A stretch of 56,369 bases of DNA from Bacteroidales bacterium UBA1199 (lineage in GTDB: Bacteria > Bacteroidota > Bacteroidia > Bacteroidales > UBA932): contig DBXZ01000046.1 in assembly GCA_002309795.1 (NCBI GenBank), positions 57,233-113,601 of the forward strand. The letters run 5' to 3'. The number at the start of each line of letters is the position of its first letter. Within the stretch, counting starts at the first letter, position 1. Under the pieces are notes generated by a model. It saw only the letters and a program-made list of their open reading frames with translations. It did no database searches and was not told where the DNA came from. The translations under genes and the position numbers were made by a program. Of the stretch, positions 23,212-33,441 are shown piece by piece.

Positions 23212-26200
23212 ATGAAAAAACTAACCAAACTGTTTGCTGTTTCGACTGTCCTGCTGCTGATTGCAGCGTTCAGCACCTCGGCACAGTCCCGCAAGATTAC
23301 GGGTACCGTCACCGACTCCCAGGGAGATCCCATGGTCGGCGCCGGCGTGCTCGTGAAAGGGACCAAGACCGGAGCCGCGACGGACATGAACGGAGGCTAC
23401 TCCCTGACCGTCCCCGGCCCGAAGACCACCCTGGTCTTTTCCAGCATCGGTTACAAGACCGTGGAGATTGTCGTCGGTGACAAGAGCGTGATCGACGTCG
23501 TTCTGGTCGAAGACGCCGAGCTCATCGACGAAGTCGTCGTCGTGGGTTACGGTGTCCAGAGCAAACTGACGCTCACGGGCTCCGTCACATCGACCGCCGG
23601 TACAGAACTCACCAAGAGCTCCAGTATGAACCTTTCCCAGGGTCTTGCCGGACGTCTCTCCGGTGTGATTGTCAACAACCGTTCCGGTGAGCCGGGCAAG
23701 GACGACGCGGTGATGTTCATCCGCGGACGTTCCACCCTCAACAACAACTCCCCGCTCATCATCATCGACGGCGTGCAGGGACGTGACGAAGAGTTCTCCC
23801 GCCTGACCGGTGACGAGATCGAGAGCATCAACGTCCTGAAAGACGCTTCGGCCGCCATCTACGGTGCACGAAGCGCGAACGGCGTTATTCTCGTGACCAC
23901 CAAGCGAGGCAAGAAGAACGAGGCCCCGAAGATTACCTTCACCTATGACCTCGGTCTCCAGCAGCCTACCCGCCTGGTGGAAATGGCGGATGCCGTGCTC
24001 TACACCCACGCCTACAACGACGAGTTGGCCATCTCCGGCGGCGCGCCCAAGTACAATGCCCGCGAGCTCGCCCTATACGAATCGGGTGAAGACCCCATCT
24101 CCTACCCGAACACCAACTGGTTCAAAGAGATCATCAAGCCGCTCAGTGCCCAGCACAAATACGGCGTGAGCATGCACGGCGGCGGTGACCGCGTCACCTA
24201 CTTCGTGCAGATGAACGGCCAGTACCAGGACGGTATCTACATCAAGTCGGCTACCAACTACAACCAGTTCGCCGTCCGTTCCAACATCGACATCCAGGTC
24301 ACGAAGGACCTCAAGATCGGATTCGACCTCAACTTCCGCCAGCAGCACAAGAACTACTCGGCGTTCCCGTCAGACGACTACGGTATCTTCTATATCGCCA
24401 CCCGTATGAAACCTACCGGCAAGGCTTACTTCCCGGAAGATGCGGGTATCGACCAGGGCCTTCCCGGAAGGCTGATGTGCGGCGGCACCAACCCTGCCGT
24501 CCTGGTTCAGGACCTGACGGGTTACGACCGTACCACCATCAATACCAACAACACCACCTTCAACCTGGACTGGGACCTGAGCGACCTGATTACCGAGGGC
24601 CTCTCCGTCAATGCAAAGATTGCTTACGACAACCTGAACCGCTTCCGCAAGAACTGGCAGAAGAACTGGAACTACTACAGCTATGACGAGATCACCGGCC
24701 TCTTCACCGAGCGCACCGTCTCCTACTGGTCCAGCCCCGTACTGCACGAATACCATACCGGCACCCACTCGCTGTCCGTCAATGCCAACATCAACTACGA
24801 CCGCGACTTTGACGGCCACCACGTGAGCGCACTGGCCGGCTTCGAGCAGAACTCCTACCGCCTGGACACTTTCAACGCCGGCATCAACTCCTACGATTCC
24901 GACATTCTGGACGAGTTCTTCGCCGGCACCAAGGACGCCAGCTGGTACAAGATCAACGGTTACGCCAAGGAAACGGCTACCCGAAGCTTCTTCAGCCGTC
25001 TCGGCTACGACTTCCAGAGCAAGTATATGGTTCAGTTCATCATGCGTTTCGACGGATCGGAGAACTTCCCCAAGGAAAACCGCTGGGGCTTCTTCCCCGG
25101 AGTTTCCGCCGGCTGGCGCCTGAGCGAAGAACCGTTCATCAAAGACAACTATCCCTGGATCAAGAACTTGAAGATCCGTGCATCCTTCGGACAGCAGGGT
25201 AACGACAAGATCGATCCCTTCCAGTACATGACCACCTACGAGTATGCATCCGGCGTCTCCTACCGCATGCGTATCGACGACAAGGACGTGGGTGTCATCA
25301 TTCCGGGTACCATTCCCAACCCGCACGTCACCTGGGAGGTGGCCACCACCACCAACCTCGGTATCGACGGTAATCTGTGGAACGGTCTCCTCGGCTGGGA
25401 ATTCGAACTCTTCAACACCCGCCGTTCCAACATTCTGATCCCGCGCAACGCTTCCATTCCGTACTACACCGGTCTGACCAACAACCTGCCGGACGAGAAC
25501 ATCGGTATCGTTTCCAACCGCGGTATAGAACTGCAGCTCTCGCATGAGAACAAGCTGCTCAACAATGAGATGCTACTCCACCTGACCGCCAACTTCCTCT
25601 ACGCGAAGAATAACGTTGAATTTATGGACGAAACGCCCTGGGGCCCTGGCCACGAGTACATGAACGCCACCGGCCATCCGATGGGCGCACGTCTCTACTA
25701 CCATGTGATCGGCATCAACAAGACGGCTGATGACCTGGCCAAGTATCCGCAGATGGCCGGTGCCGGCCTGGGTGACTTCATCTATGAAGACCTTGACGGT
25801 GACGAAAAGATAACCTCGCTCGACCGCAAGCGTTGCGACTACACGGTCGTCCCTGAAATCGTATTCGGCCTGAACGCCCAGATGACCTGGAAGAACATCG
25901 ACTTTACGATGCTGCTTCAGGGCCAGGCACTTGCACGTTTCTACTATGCTCCTCTGACCGACCCGGTTTCCGGCAACGTGGAGAAACAGGCCGCCGAACG
26001 CGCATGGTCGCTCAACAATCCGGACAGCAACTATCCCCGTATCGGTTCGAACATCGTCAACGGCGGTGTGACGGCCAGCGACTACTACTACCGTGACGCT
26101 TCCTTCCTTCGTCTGAAAAACATTGAAATCGGCTACACGATTCCCGGTAATATTTTCGGCGACAAGATCGGCATCAAGAACCTCCGCGTCTATGCGGCGG

Positions 26201-26319
26201 GTTACAACCTGCTGACCCTCTCCGGCCTGAAGAACGTCGACCCGGAAACGAGCGACGAATCCTACCAGACCTATCCGCAGATGCGCATCTTCAACTTCGG
26301 TGCTAAACTTAACTTCTAA
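23212..26319 (+). CDS. susC: SusC/RagA-type TonB-dependent receptor
   Basis: 1035 residues. Signal peptide (about 1-25), carboxypeptidase-regulatory-like domain (about 28-100), TonB box region DEVVVVGYGVQ (about 105-115), plug (about 120-235 with VLKDASAAIYGARSANGVILVTTK) and a 22-strand barrel ending in FNFGAKLNF. It imports oligosaccharides or glycopeptides over the outer membrane with the SusD lipoprotein encoded 12 bases downstream. The genes around it suggest a wall-derived amino-sugar oligomer as ligand. No local regulator (HTCS, sigma/anti-sigma, SusR) is found in the window. Confidence 0.95.
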   Translation: MKKLTKLFAVSTVLLLIAAFSTSAQSRKITGTVTDSQGDPMVGAGVLVKGTKTGAATDMNGGYSLTVPGPKTTLVFSSIGYKTVEIVVGDKSVIDVVLVEDAELIDEVVVVGYGVQSKLTLTGSVTSTAGTELTKSSSMNLSQGLAGRLSGVIVNNRSGEPGKDDAVMFIRGRSTLNNNSPLIIIDGVQGRDEEFSRLTGDEIESINVLKDASAAIYGARSANGVILVTTKRGKKNEAPKITFTYDLGLQQPTRLVEMADAVLYTHAYNDELAISGGAPKYNARELALYESGEDPISYPNTNWFKEIIKPLSAQHKYGVSMHGGGDRVTYFVQMNGQYQDGIYIKSATNYNQFAVRSNIDIQVTKDLKIGFDLNFRQQHKNYSAFPSDDYGIFYIATRMKPTGKAYFPEDAGIDQGLPGRLMCGGTNPAVLVQDLTGYDRTTINTNNTTFNLDWDLSDLITEGLSVNAKIAYDNLNRFRKNWQKNWNYYSYDEITGLFTERTVSYWSSPVLHEYHTGTHSLSVNANINYDRDFDGHHVSALAGFEQNSYRLDTFNAGINSYDSDILDEFFAGTKDASWYKINGYAKETATRSFFSRLGYDFQSKYMVQFIMRFDGSENFPKENRWGFFPGVSAGWRLSEEPFIKDNYPWIKNLKIRASFGQQGNDKIDPFQYMTTYEYASGVSYRMRIDDKDVGVIIPGTIPNPHVTWEVATTTNLGIDGNLWNGLLGWEFELFNTRRSNILIPRNASIPYYTGLTNNLPDENIGIVSNRGIELQLSHENKLLNNEMLLHLTANFLYAKNNVEFMDETPWGPGHEYMNATGHPMGARLYYHVIGINKTADDLAKYPQMAGAGLGDFIYEDLDGDEKITSLDRKRCDYTVVPEIVFGLNAQMTWKNIDFTMLLQGQALARFYYAPLTDPVSGNVEKQAAERAWSLNNPDSNYPRIGSNIVNGGVTASDYYYRDASFLRLKNIEIGYTIPGNIFGDKIGIKNLRVYAAGYNLLTLSGLKNVDPETSDESYQTYPQMRIFNFGAKLNF

Positions 26320-26324
26320 GGAGG
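26318..26324 (+). promoter_or_regulatory. Shine-Dalgarno sequence before susD
   Basis: AAGGAGG overlaps the susC stop codon and is 7 bases from the susD ATG. A full match is unusual in this phylum, where ribosome binding rarely uses this pairing; none of the neighbouring genes has one. Confidence 0.55.
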
Positions 26325-26331
26325 ACCTGTT

Positions 26332-28422
26332 ATGAAAAAGATATTTGCACTACTCGCAACCATCGCCCTCTTCGCATCCTGCGACGACGGCTTCCTCGAC
26401 AAGACTCCGCTCGACAAGCTGTCCGAAGATGCTGTGTTCAACAGCGATCCGCTGGCAGAGAACTACGTGAACGGTCTCTACGTGGTCCTTCCCGACCCGT
26501 TCCAGGAGGGCAACATCAGTTGCATCACGGATGAAGGCTTCTTCCGCTACGGTGGCACCTCCACCCGATACATCCTCTCGGGTACGATGACGGCCGACAA
26601 CATCCTGCCGATCGCGCAGGGCGGACAGGCACACGATACCCGTACCACCACGCTCAACATCTGGAACCGCACCTACGAATGGATCCGGAACATGAATATC
26701 TTCATCGACAAGGTGGAGAACGGAGATACCAAGCTAAGCGCCGCCGTCAAGCAGCGGCTGCTCGGCGAGGTCTATTTTCTCCGTGCCTGGTCGTACTACA
26801 ACCTGATCCAGCGCTACGCCGGCGTTCCCATCATCACCAAGGTCTATGATTTGAACGATACCTACGGCGTGACCCGCGAGAAGTTCGACGACTGCGTAGA
26901 CTTCATCCTGGGCGACATTCACAAAGCGCTCGACCTTCTCCCTACCAAGGAGAAAGGCGCGCTGGGCCGCATCAACAAGGATGTTGCGCTCTGCCTCAAG
27001 TGCCGCGTCTGGATGCTTTCCGCCTCCAAATTCTTCAACGATCCGGAGAATCCCGAAAGCACCATCCTCCACGGCGCTTACTCCGCTGCGAAATGGGACA
27101 GCGCCTATGTGGCTGCCAAAGCCATCGTAGACCGCGCCGACGTGGACAAGGCATACGAACTGACTCCCACCTACGACGGTTTCTGGAGCAGCATCAACAA
27201 CAAGGAGGTCATCTGGGGCAAATTCTTCATGGCCAACGCAGATGCCACCACCAACTACGCCAAGAAGGCGCAGCTGCTCTACTCCAACGTCTACTTCAAC
27301 GGCTGGACCTCGCTGAACCCCACGCAGGCCGTGATGCTCGACTATGAAATGACGAACGGCAAGAAGTTCTTCGAGGAAGGCTCCGGCTACGATCCGAACC
27401 ACCCGTTCAACAACCGCGACCCGCGTTTCTACTACAGCATCGCCTGCCCGTTCAGCTACTACCAGAACACCGACAAGGGCGTCTATCATGCTGAACTGCC
27501 GCAGGGCAAACTGGTCGACCCGCACGACGCCGAATCGATTGCCCAAATCACCAATTGGACCAACTGGACCTATACCGACGGTACCAAGAGCCAGTTCGGC
27601 GACAACGTCCTGCAGCTCTATCTGCTTTACGAAGGCGTCCAGAAGAGTGACTTCCTCCTGACCAACAACGCAAAAGAGCCCGAGTACACCAAGAAGGCCG
27701 CACACATGTGGGATGCGACCAACCTGACCGGTGTGGAACTCAACAAGTGGTATATCCCTACCAAGCCGATCACCGAATCGGAGGTGGGAACGCTGCTCTA
27801 TCCCTGGTTCCGCCTGGGCGAGATGTACCTGAACCTGGCCGAGTGCGCCTACATGACCAACCGCGAAGAGGAGTGCCGCACCTATCTCAACAAGGTTCGC
27901 CAGCGTCCGGACGTGATGATGCCCGCTATCACCGATACCGGTACGGACCTCTGGGACCGCGTGGTCAACGAGCGCCGTGTAGAGCTCGCCTTCGAGTTCA
28001 TCCGCTACTTCGACGTCCGCCGCTGGAAGGTGGCAGAGTTCTATGAGAATGTCCCGATCTGCGGTCTCCGCACCATGATTCTCAAGAACGGCAGCACCTT
28101 CGACACCCTCTACCGCGTGGCACGTCTCTACGACGAATCCAAGAACAACACCAACTACTACTGGCCCAACACCGCCGCTTACAACACCTATGTGTATGCC
28201 GGTGAAGGCGACCGCAAGGGTGACAAGATCGATTACATCGTCACCTACCGCTGGCTGGGCAAGGATTACAAGATCGACTACGGCGACTGCTGTATGAACA
28301 TCTCCCCGACCCCGAAGTATTTCCCGAAACGTGACGGCGTCTATCCCAACTACCTGATGCCGATTCCGAGCCAGGAGATTGTCAAGTCGGAGGGTTCCAT
28401 CATCCAGAATCCCGGTTACTAA
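26332..28422 (+). CDS. susD: SusD/RagB-type glycan-binding lipoprotein
   Basis: 696 residues, longer than the usual 520-620. A lipoprotein signal ends at Cys17 (LFASC), followed by the family opening DDGFLDKTPLDKLSEDAVF. The TPR-like helical core shows AVKQRLLGEVYFLRAWSYYNLIQRYAGVPII (quoted here in two parts: AVKQRLLGEVYFLRAW and YYNLIQRYAGVP). The C-terminal landmark RVVNERRVELAFEFIRYFDVRRWK (in part: NERRVELAFE, RYFDVRRWK) is present. It forms the surface lid over the SusC channel. Extra length lies mainly in the 280-470 region, rich in Asn, Trp and Tyr, and may widen the ligand site. Confidence 0.93.
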   Translation: MKKIFALLATIALFASCDDGFLDKTPLDKLSEDAVFNSDPLAENYVNGLYVVLPDPFQEGNISCITDEGFFRYGGTSTRYILSGTMTADNILPIAQGGQAHDTRTTTLNIWNRTYEWIRNMNIFIDKVENGDTKLSAAVKQRLLGEVYFLRAWSYYNLIQRYAGVPIITKVYDLNDTYGVTREKFDDCVDFILGDIHKALDLLPTKEKGALGRINKDVALCLKCRVWMLSASKFFNDPENPESTILHGAYSAAKWDSAYVAAKAIVDRADVDKAYELTPTYDGFWSSINNKEVIWGKFFMANADATTNYAKKAQLLYSNVYFNGWTSLNPTQAVMLDYEMTNGKKFFEEGSGYDPNHPFNNRDPRFYYSIACPFSYYQNTDKGVYHAELPQGKLVDPHDAESIAQITNWTNWTYTDGTKSQFGDNVLQLYLLYEGVQKSDFLLTNNAKEPEYTKKAAHMWDATNLTGVELNKWYIPTKPITESEVGTLLYPWFRLGEMYLNLAECAYMTNREEECRTYLNKVRQRPDVMMPAITDTGTDLWDRVVNERRVELAFEFIRYFDVRRWKVAEFYENVPICGLRTMILKNGSTFDTLYRVARLYDESKNNTNYYWPNTAAYNTYVYAGEGDRKGDKIDYIVTYRWLGKDYKIDYGDCCMNISPTPKYFPKRDGVYPNYLMPIPSQEIVKSEGSIIQNPGY

Positions 28423-28440
28423 CAGACTGTCATTCACCGG

Positions 28441-30279
28441 ATGAAGAGATTCTTCAGCATAGTGATTCTATTGACGGCACTCGTCTCCTGCTCCGTTCCC
28501 GCGGAGCGGGAGGCGGTGAGCGTCATTCCGCTGCCGCATCACATGGAGCTGGCGGACGGATGCTTCCGCATCGCCTCCGGCACGCCCGTCTTTCTGGATG
28601 AAAACACGTCCGAATTCCAACGGATTGCCGGATTCCTGAACGAAAGGCTTTCCACCGCTGCCGGTTTTACCCTACAGACGGAACAGGCCGATCTGCGCAA
28701 CCCGCAGCTCGGCATCTGGTTCCTGAATGCAGGCCTCCCTTCCGAAGCCTACTCACTGAAAGTGCAGCCGGAGAGGATTGTAATCGAATACGGTGACGGA
28801 GCCGGCGCCTTCTATGCCATCCAGACACTGCTGCAGCTACTTCCTACGGAGGTTTTTGCAGACCACCGTGTCCGCGGCGTCCGCTGGGAGGTTCCCTGCT
28901 GCGATATCGAAGACGCCCCGCGTTTCGCCTACCGCGGCATGCACCTGGACTGCTGTCTCCACTTCTTTGAAATGGACTTCCTGAAGCGCTATATCGACAT
29001 CATGGCGCTCCACAAGGTCAACCGCTTCCACTGGCACCTCACCGAGGACCAGGGCTGGCGGCTCGAGATCAAGAAGTACCCGTTGCTGACCGAAAAGGGC
29101 CAGTGGCGCAAGGAGACGGTGATCGGTTCGCTCAAGAGCGGCGTCTACGACGGAACTCCGCACGGGGGCTACTACAGCCAGGATGAGGTACGCGAATTGG
29201 TGCAATATGCGGCGGAACGCTACGTAACCATCATTCCGGAGATCGAGATGCCCGGCCACGCGCTGGCCGCCATCTCCTGCTATCCGGAGCTCTCCTGCGG
29301 ACTGGAAGACCACTATGAGACCGCCACCAGGTGGGGCGTCTTCAAACAGGTCTTCTGTCCCAAAGACGAGACCTTCAAGTTCCTGGAGGATGTGATGGAC
29401 GAAGTGTTCGAACTCTTCCCCTCCACGCTGGTCCACATCGGTGGCGACGAATGTCCCAAGGCCAGCTGGAAACAGTGTCCGCACTGCCAGGCGCTGATCC
29501 GCAAGCTCGGACTCAAGGATGAGTTCGAACTGCAGAGCTGGTTCATCACCCGGATGGAAAAATACATCAACGGCAAGGGTCACGAGATCATCGGCTGGGA
29601 CGAGATCCTGCAAGGCGGTCTCGCACCGAACGCCAAGGTGATGAGCTGGCTGGGCGAAGAGGGCGGCATCAAGGCCGCCCAGCAGCACCATGAAGTGGTG
29701 ATGGCGCCCTACCCCAAGTATTACCTGGATTACTGGCAGGCCGACCCCGACAGCGAACCGCTGGCGATGGGCGGTCCCACCCTCCTGCGCACCATGTACG
29801 AATACGAGCCGGTTCCCGCGGTGCTCACCCCGGAAGAGGCGCGCTATATTATTGGTGTGGAAGGTTGTGTCTGGACCGAGTATATGCCCACGCCCGCACG
29901 TGTGGAGTATATGGCCTGGCCGCGCATGTGTGCAATTGCCGAATCGGGCTGGAGCCGAGGCGACAAGGATTACGAGGCCTTCACCCGGCGGCTGGAGCAT
30001 CATCTGCAGCGGCTGGATAACCTGCACGTAGGGTACTGCAAGGCCTTCTGGAATCCTTTCATCGAACTTCGGCCGGACACCGAGTACGACAAGGTGGCCA
30101 TCCTTTCCGTGGATGCACCGGATACCGAAATCCGCTACACCCTGGACGGCAGCGAGCCTACGATGGATTCTCCCCGCTATGAGATGCCCTTCGTCATCAA
30201 CCGCCAGCAGACCGTCACGGCCCGCGCATTCCGCAACGGCCGCCCGGTCGGTGAAACCCGGCATAAATCGTTTAACTAG
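28441..30279 (+). CDS. GH20 beta-N-acetylhexosaminidase lipoprotein
   Basis: 612 residues. A lipoprotein signal ends at Cys17 (LTALVSCSVPAE), so this copy is probably anchored in the outer membrane, whereas the copy at 20562 has a plain signal peptide. GH20b domain about 25-150, TIM barrel about 155-500 with HIGGDECPK carrying D336-E337, and a chitobiase-type C-terminal beta domain (IRYTLDGSEPTMDSP). The two GH20 proteins share long motifs (RGMHLDCC, HWHLTEDQGWR, KKYPLLTE) and are paralogues. Surface and periplasmic copies would let the cell trim beta-GlcNAc both before and after import. It is followed by a 66-base AT-rich gap. Confidence 0.93.
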   Translation: MKRFFSIVILLTALVSCSVPAEREAVSVIPLPHHMELADGCFRIASGTPVFLDENTSEFQRIAGFLNERLSTAAGFTLQTEQADLRNPQLGIWFLNAGLPSEAYSLKVQPERIVIEYGDGAGAFYAIQTLLQLLPTEVFADHRVRGVRWEVPCCDIEDAPRFAYRGMHLDCCLHFFEMDFLKRYIDIMALHKVNRFHWHLTEDQGWRLEIKKYPLLTEKGQWRKETVIGSLKSGVYDGTPHGGYYSQDEVRELVQYAAERYVTIIPEIEMPGHALAAISCYPELSCGLEDHYETATRWGVFKQVFCPKDETFKFLEDVMDEVFELFPSTLVHIGGDECPKASWKQCPHCQALIRKLGLKDEFELQSWFITRMEKYINGKGHEIIGWDEILQGGLAPNAKVMSWLGEEGGIKAAQQHHEVVMAPYPKYYLDYWQADPDSEPLAMGGPTLLRTMYEYEPVPAVLTPEEARYIIGVEGCVWTEYMPTPARVEYMAWPRMCAIAESGWSRGDKDYEAFTRRLEHHLQRLDNLHVGYCKAFWNPFIELRPDTEYDKVAILSVDAPDTEIRYTLDGSEPTMDSPRYEMPFVINRQQTVTARAFRNGRPVGETRHKSFN

Positions 30280-30345
30280 AAATCTATATCCAACAATTCA
30301 CTCATTTATTCACTAAACTTTTTTCACTAACCAAAATCATTTATT
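30280..30345 (+). promoter_or_regulatory. AT-rich leader before the triplicated-domain lipoprotein gene
   Basis: 66 bases, far richer in A and T than the surrounding genes, with TTCACTAA present twice. I find no clear TAnnTTTG box. It could hold a secondary promoter or an unstructured leader favouring translation of the next gene; this is inference. Confidence 0.3.
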
Positions 30346-33300
30346 ATGAGAAAGTTTGCTTTTTTGTTTGCGATGATTCTCGGCGTTTTGACAGTGACGG
30401 GCTGCCCCAACGAACCCGAAATTGAAAACGGCGTAGCAATCACCAAGATCGTCGCAGCCACCGCTGACGTTTACGCAGCGTGGGAAGAAAACCGCACGAT
30501 CCCCGCAACCGTCACCGTTGACGGCCAGAATCTCCAGGTAGCGGATTACCTCTATCTGGGCGCTTCCGCGCTGGTTTCCATCAGCAAGGGCGAGACGGCC
30601 GACATCCCTGTCAAGAGCGTCAGGGCAGCGGCCAACCCCGACCGCGACAGCTATGACAAAGATGAAATCGCTGTCGTGAACGGCCCGAAAGACGGCAAGG
30701 GCGTGAATGAGGACATCGTCACGATCGCAGCCAGCCTCGTAAAGGCAGCTGACGAGAAGGGCCAGTTCCCCAACCAGACCCTGGTCTACAGAGGCAACGA
30801 CCCTCTGGCATTCTCCACCAACCGTGCGATGGTGACCATCGCCCGCACGTTGGCAGAGTATTCCGCCAAGGGACAGCTCCCCGCAACGGTTTCCACCGAG
30901 TATCTGGGCGGCGGCGCCACCCTCAAGGCTTGGGCTACGGAATTCGTCAAGTATCTCGAAGTCTGGGAGAACACCATTGCTGAATCCCTCAGCGCAGACG
31001 GTTCCGCTTGCGAGGATAACAACAGCGCATGGGAAAGAGTCCACTTCATCCCGATTCCCCAGGACACCAAGAACGACTGGGTCAAGCAGGGCGGCCAGTG
31101 GGATCCCAAGTACCAGCCTTACAAGACGGTAGAAATCGAAGGTACCACCTACACCGCTGCACAGTGCTGGGAAATCGCTATCCGCGGTCTCATGAACATG
31201 TGTACCACCGAAGGTGAAGCATTCCTCAACACCCACTCCCGCAACGGTGAGATTCCTTACGGCAACGGCAAGTCCTTCTCGGGTGCGCCTATCAGCACGC
31301 CTTCCGCAGCTTGCGTCTGGGGCAAATACCCCTGGTATGAGTCCAAGAACGACGGCGGTCCCGTCAAGTACAACGGACAGGAGCTGACCGAAGTCGGTCT
31401 CGAGTTCATCATGAAATGCGGCTCCTGGCATGTTGTCCGCAGTTTCATCACGAACGACCACAACAGCCCGCTGGGCATGATCGGTAACTTCCAGCAGTTC
31501 GGCACCGGTTCCTCCACGCTGAATCTCGAAGGCTACGACGGCCTCATCTGCCCGATGCGTGAGTTCCTCATCCTTGCCCGCTTCTACAAGTACATGCTCG
31601 ACAACAACATCGACAAGAACGTGTACGATGCCCTCAAGAACGTGAAGGTCGACTTCGAGCTTTACAACCAGGAGCTTCCGGTTGTTCTCAAGACCGATAA
31701 ACTGACCTTCGAAGCCGCTCCGGAAGCAGCCCAGAACATTGAGTTCACCGCTACCGGCGCGTGGACGGCGACTACCGAGAACGACTGGATCCATCTTGGA
31801 ACCGCCAGCGGCGCTGCCGGCGATGCTACCGTAAGCGTGACCGTCGACAACTATACGGTTGAAGAGGCCCGCACCGGTGAAGTCGTCATCACCTCCGAAA
31901 ACTATTCCAAGAGCGTTGCCATCACGCAGAATGCGTATGTCAAACCCGTGACCGGTACCATCGAGGACTTCGCAAAGGCATTTGTGACCCTCCTGCCCGT
32001 CTGGGAAGCAACCGTCGGTACCGTTGACGCCGACTACAGCCACAACGGCGCAACCGCATGGAAGAACGTCCATTTCCTTCCTATCAACGTCGCATCCCCG
32101 GGTTATACCAACGAAGGCAACCAGTACGACGCCAAGTGGCAGCCTTACTGGAAGGCAGTCGTAGGAGACGAGGAGTATACTTCCAACCAGTGCTGGGAGA
32201 TCGCTATCCGCGGCCTGATGCAGCTTTGCACCACCGAAGGTGAAGCGCATCTTGCCAACATGGCCTCCCGCAACAACCACATGTACACGTTGGGCAACGG
32301 TGTCGGACTCGACAGCCCGATGCCGACCTATTCGTCCAACAACAAGTGGGGCGCCAATGCCTGGTATGAAGGTGACGGCCTTGTGAAGTACAACGGCGAA
32401 GATATCGAAGAAGTCGATGTAGAATTCATCCTCAAGTGCGGTTCCTGGCATGTTGTCCGCGGTCTTGTCAGGAATGACGGCAACCCGAACCCTCTCGGCC
32501 AGATCGGTAACTATCAGGTATTCGGTACCGACGCAAGCTCCGAGCTCGTCTTGACGGGTTACTCCGGCCAGATTTCCGCAATGCGCGAACTCATCGTGCT
32601 CGCCCGCATCTACAAGTACATCCTTGACAACAACATCAAGACCAACGTCTGGGATGCCATCAAGGATGTCAAGTTCGACTTCGATATGTACCATCAGGTT
32701 CCTTCCATCAAGGATTTCGCAAAGGCCTTCGTGACCTGCCTCGATGTATGGGAGAGTACGATCGGTAAGGTCGATGCTGACGGTACGCACAATGGCCCTA
32801 CGGCTTGGACCGACGTCCACCTGCTTCCTATCATCAACCCCAACAACATTTACGGCGCCGACGGCAATCAGTATGACCAGAAGTATGCACCGTTCTGGAC
32901 GGCTAAGGTAGGCAAGACGGAATACAGCTCGAATCAGTGCTGGGAAATCGCTATCCGCGGCCTGATGGATCTCTGCACCACGGAAGGTGATGAGTTCCTG
33001 GCAGGCATGACCGACCGCAACAAACCTTACACCCTTGCCAACGGTGTAGGTCTTGACGCTCCCGTACCGACTTATTCTGCCAATAATGTCTGGGGCAAAA
33101 CTCCGTGGTACGAATACGACAATACGGTCAAGTACAACGGGGCTGATATTACCGAGGTCGGTATCGACTTCCTGCTGAAGTGCGGCTCCTGGCATGTTGT
33201 CCGCGGCTTGGTTTCCAATGCCGGCAACAGCCCGCTGGGTATGATCGGTAACTTCCAGGAATTCGGTACGACCAGCGGCACCCTCAATCTGGACGGCTAT

Positions 33301-33432
33301 GTCGGTCTGGTTTCTCCTATGCGTGAACTCCTGATCGCAGCCCGTATCTACAAATACATCCTTGACAACAACATCGAGACCAATGTCTACGATGCCATCA
33401 AGGACGCGAAGGTCGCATTCGACCTCTACTAA
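30346..33432 (+). CDS. Large lipoprotein with pseudomurein-binding-repeat-like module and three repeated Cys/His units
   Basis: 1028 residues; lipoprotein signal ends at Cys20 (TVTGC). Residues about 28-185 hold a module shared with the proteins at 33496 and 36586. Its first part (AAWEENRTIPATVTVDGQ, then VADYLYLG) follows the archaeal pseudomurein-binding repeat pattern (Y-x-x-x-N-x-x-L/I-P-x-x-V-T-V-x-G then FLYL). Three units of about 245 residues follow (about 190-440, 538-785, 786-1028), with a BACON-like domain between units 1 and 2. Every unit keeps QCWEIAIRGLM, CTTEG, KCGSWHVVR and a final SPMREL-like helix with YKY-LDNN. The paired Cys and His could be catalytic or structural. I know no named family for the unit. 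Probably a surface wall-binding or wall-cutting protein. Confidence 0.7.
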   Translation: MRKFAFLFAMILGVLTVTGCPNEPEIENGVAITKIVAATADVYAAWEENRTIPATVTVDGQNLQVADYLYLGASALVSISKGETADIPVKSVRAAANPDRDSYDKDEIAVVNGPKDGKGVNEDIVTIAASLVKAADEKGQFPNQTLVYRGNDPLAFSTNRAMVTIARTLAEYSAKGQLPATVSTEYLGGGATLKAWATEFVKYLEVWENTIAESLSADGSACEDNNSAWERVHFIPIPQDTKNDWVKQGGQWDPKYQPYKTVEIEGTTYTAAQCWEIAIRGLMNMCTTEGEAFLNTHSRNGEIPYGNGKSFSGAPISTPSAACVWGKYPWYESKNDGGPVKYNGQELTEVGLEFIMKCGSWHVVRSFITNDHNSPLGMIGNFQQFGTGSSTLNLEGYDGLICPMREFLILARFYKYMLDNNIDKNVYDALKNVKVDFELYNQELPVVLKTDKLTFEAAPEAAQNIEFTATGAWTATTENDWIHLGTASGAAGDATVSVTVDNYTVEEARTGEVVITSENYSKSVAITQNAYVKPVTGTIEDFAKAFVTLLPVWEATVGTVDADYSHNGATAWKNVHFLPINVASPGYTNEGNQYDAKWQPYWKAVVGDEEYTSNQCWEIAIRGLMQLCTTEGEAHLANMASRNNHMYTLGNGVGLDSPMPTYSSNNKWGANAWYEGDGLVKYNGEDIEEVDVEFILKCGSWHVVRGLVRNDGNPNPLGQIGNYQVFGTDASSELVLTGYSGQISAMRELIVLARIYKYILDNNIKTNVWDAIKDVKFDFDMYHQVPSIKDFAKAFVTCLDVWESTIGKVDADGTHNGPTAWTDVHLLPIINPNNIYGADGNQYDQKYAPFWTAKVGKTEYSSNQCWEIAIRGLMDLCTTEGDEFLAGMTDRNKPYTLANGVGLDAPVPTYSANNVWGKTPWYEYDNTVKYNGADITEVGIDFLLKCGSWHVVRGLVSNAGNSPLGMIGNFQEFGTTSGTLNLDGYVGLVSPMRELLIAARIYKYILDNNIETNVYDAIKDAKVAFDLY

Positions 33433-33441
33433 CACTTATTT

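Noticed and set aside
30337..33435. A 1032-codon minus-strand open frame opposite the triplicated-domain lipoprotein
   Set aside because: Its repeats are only the antisense of the plus-strand repeats. No promoter or start signal fits.
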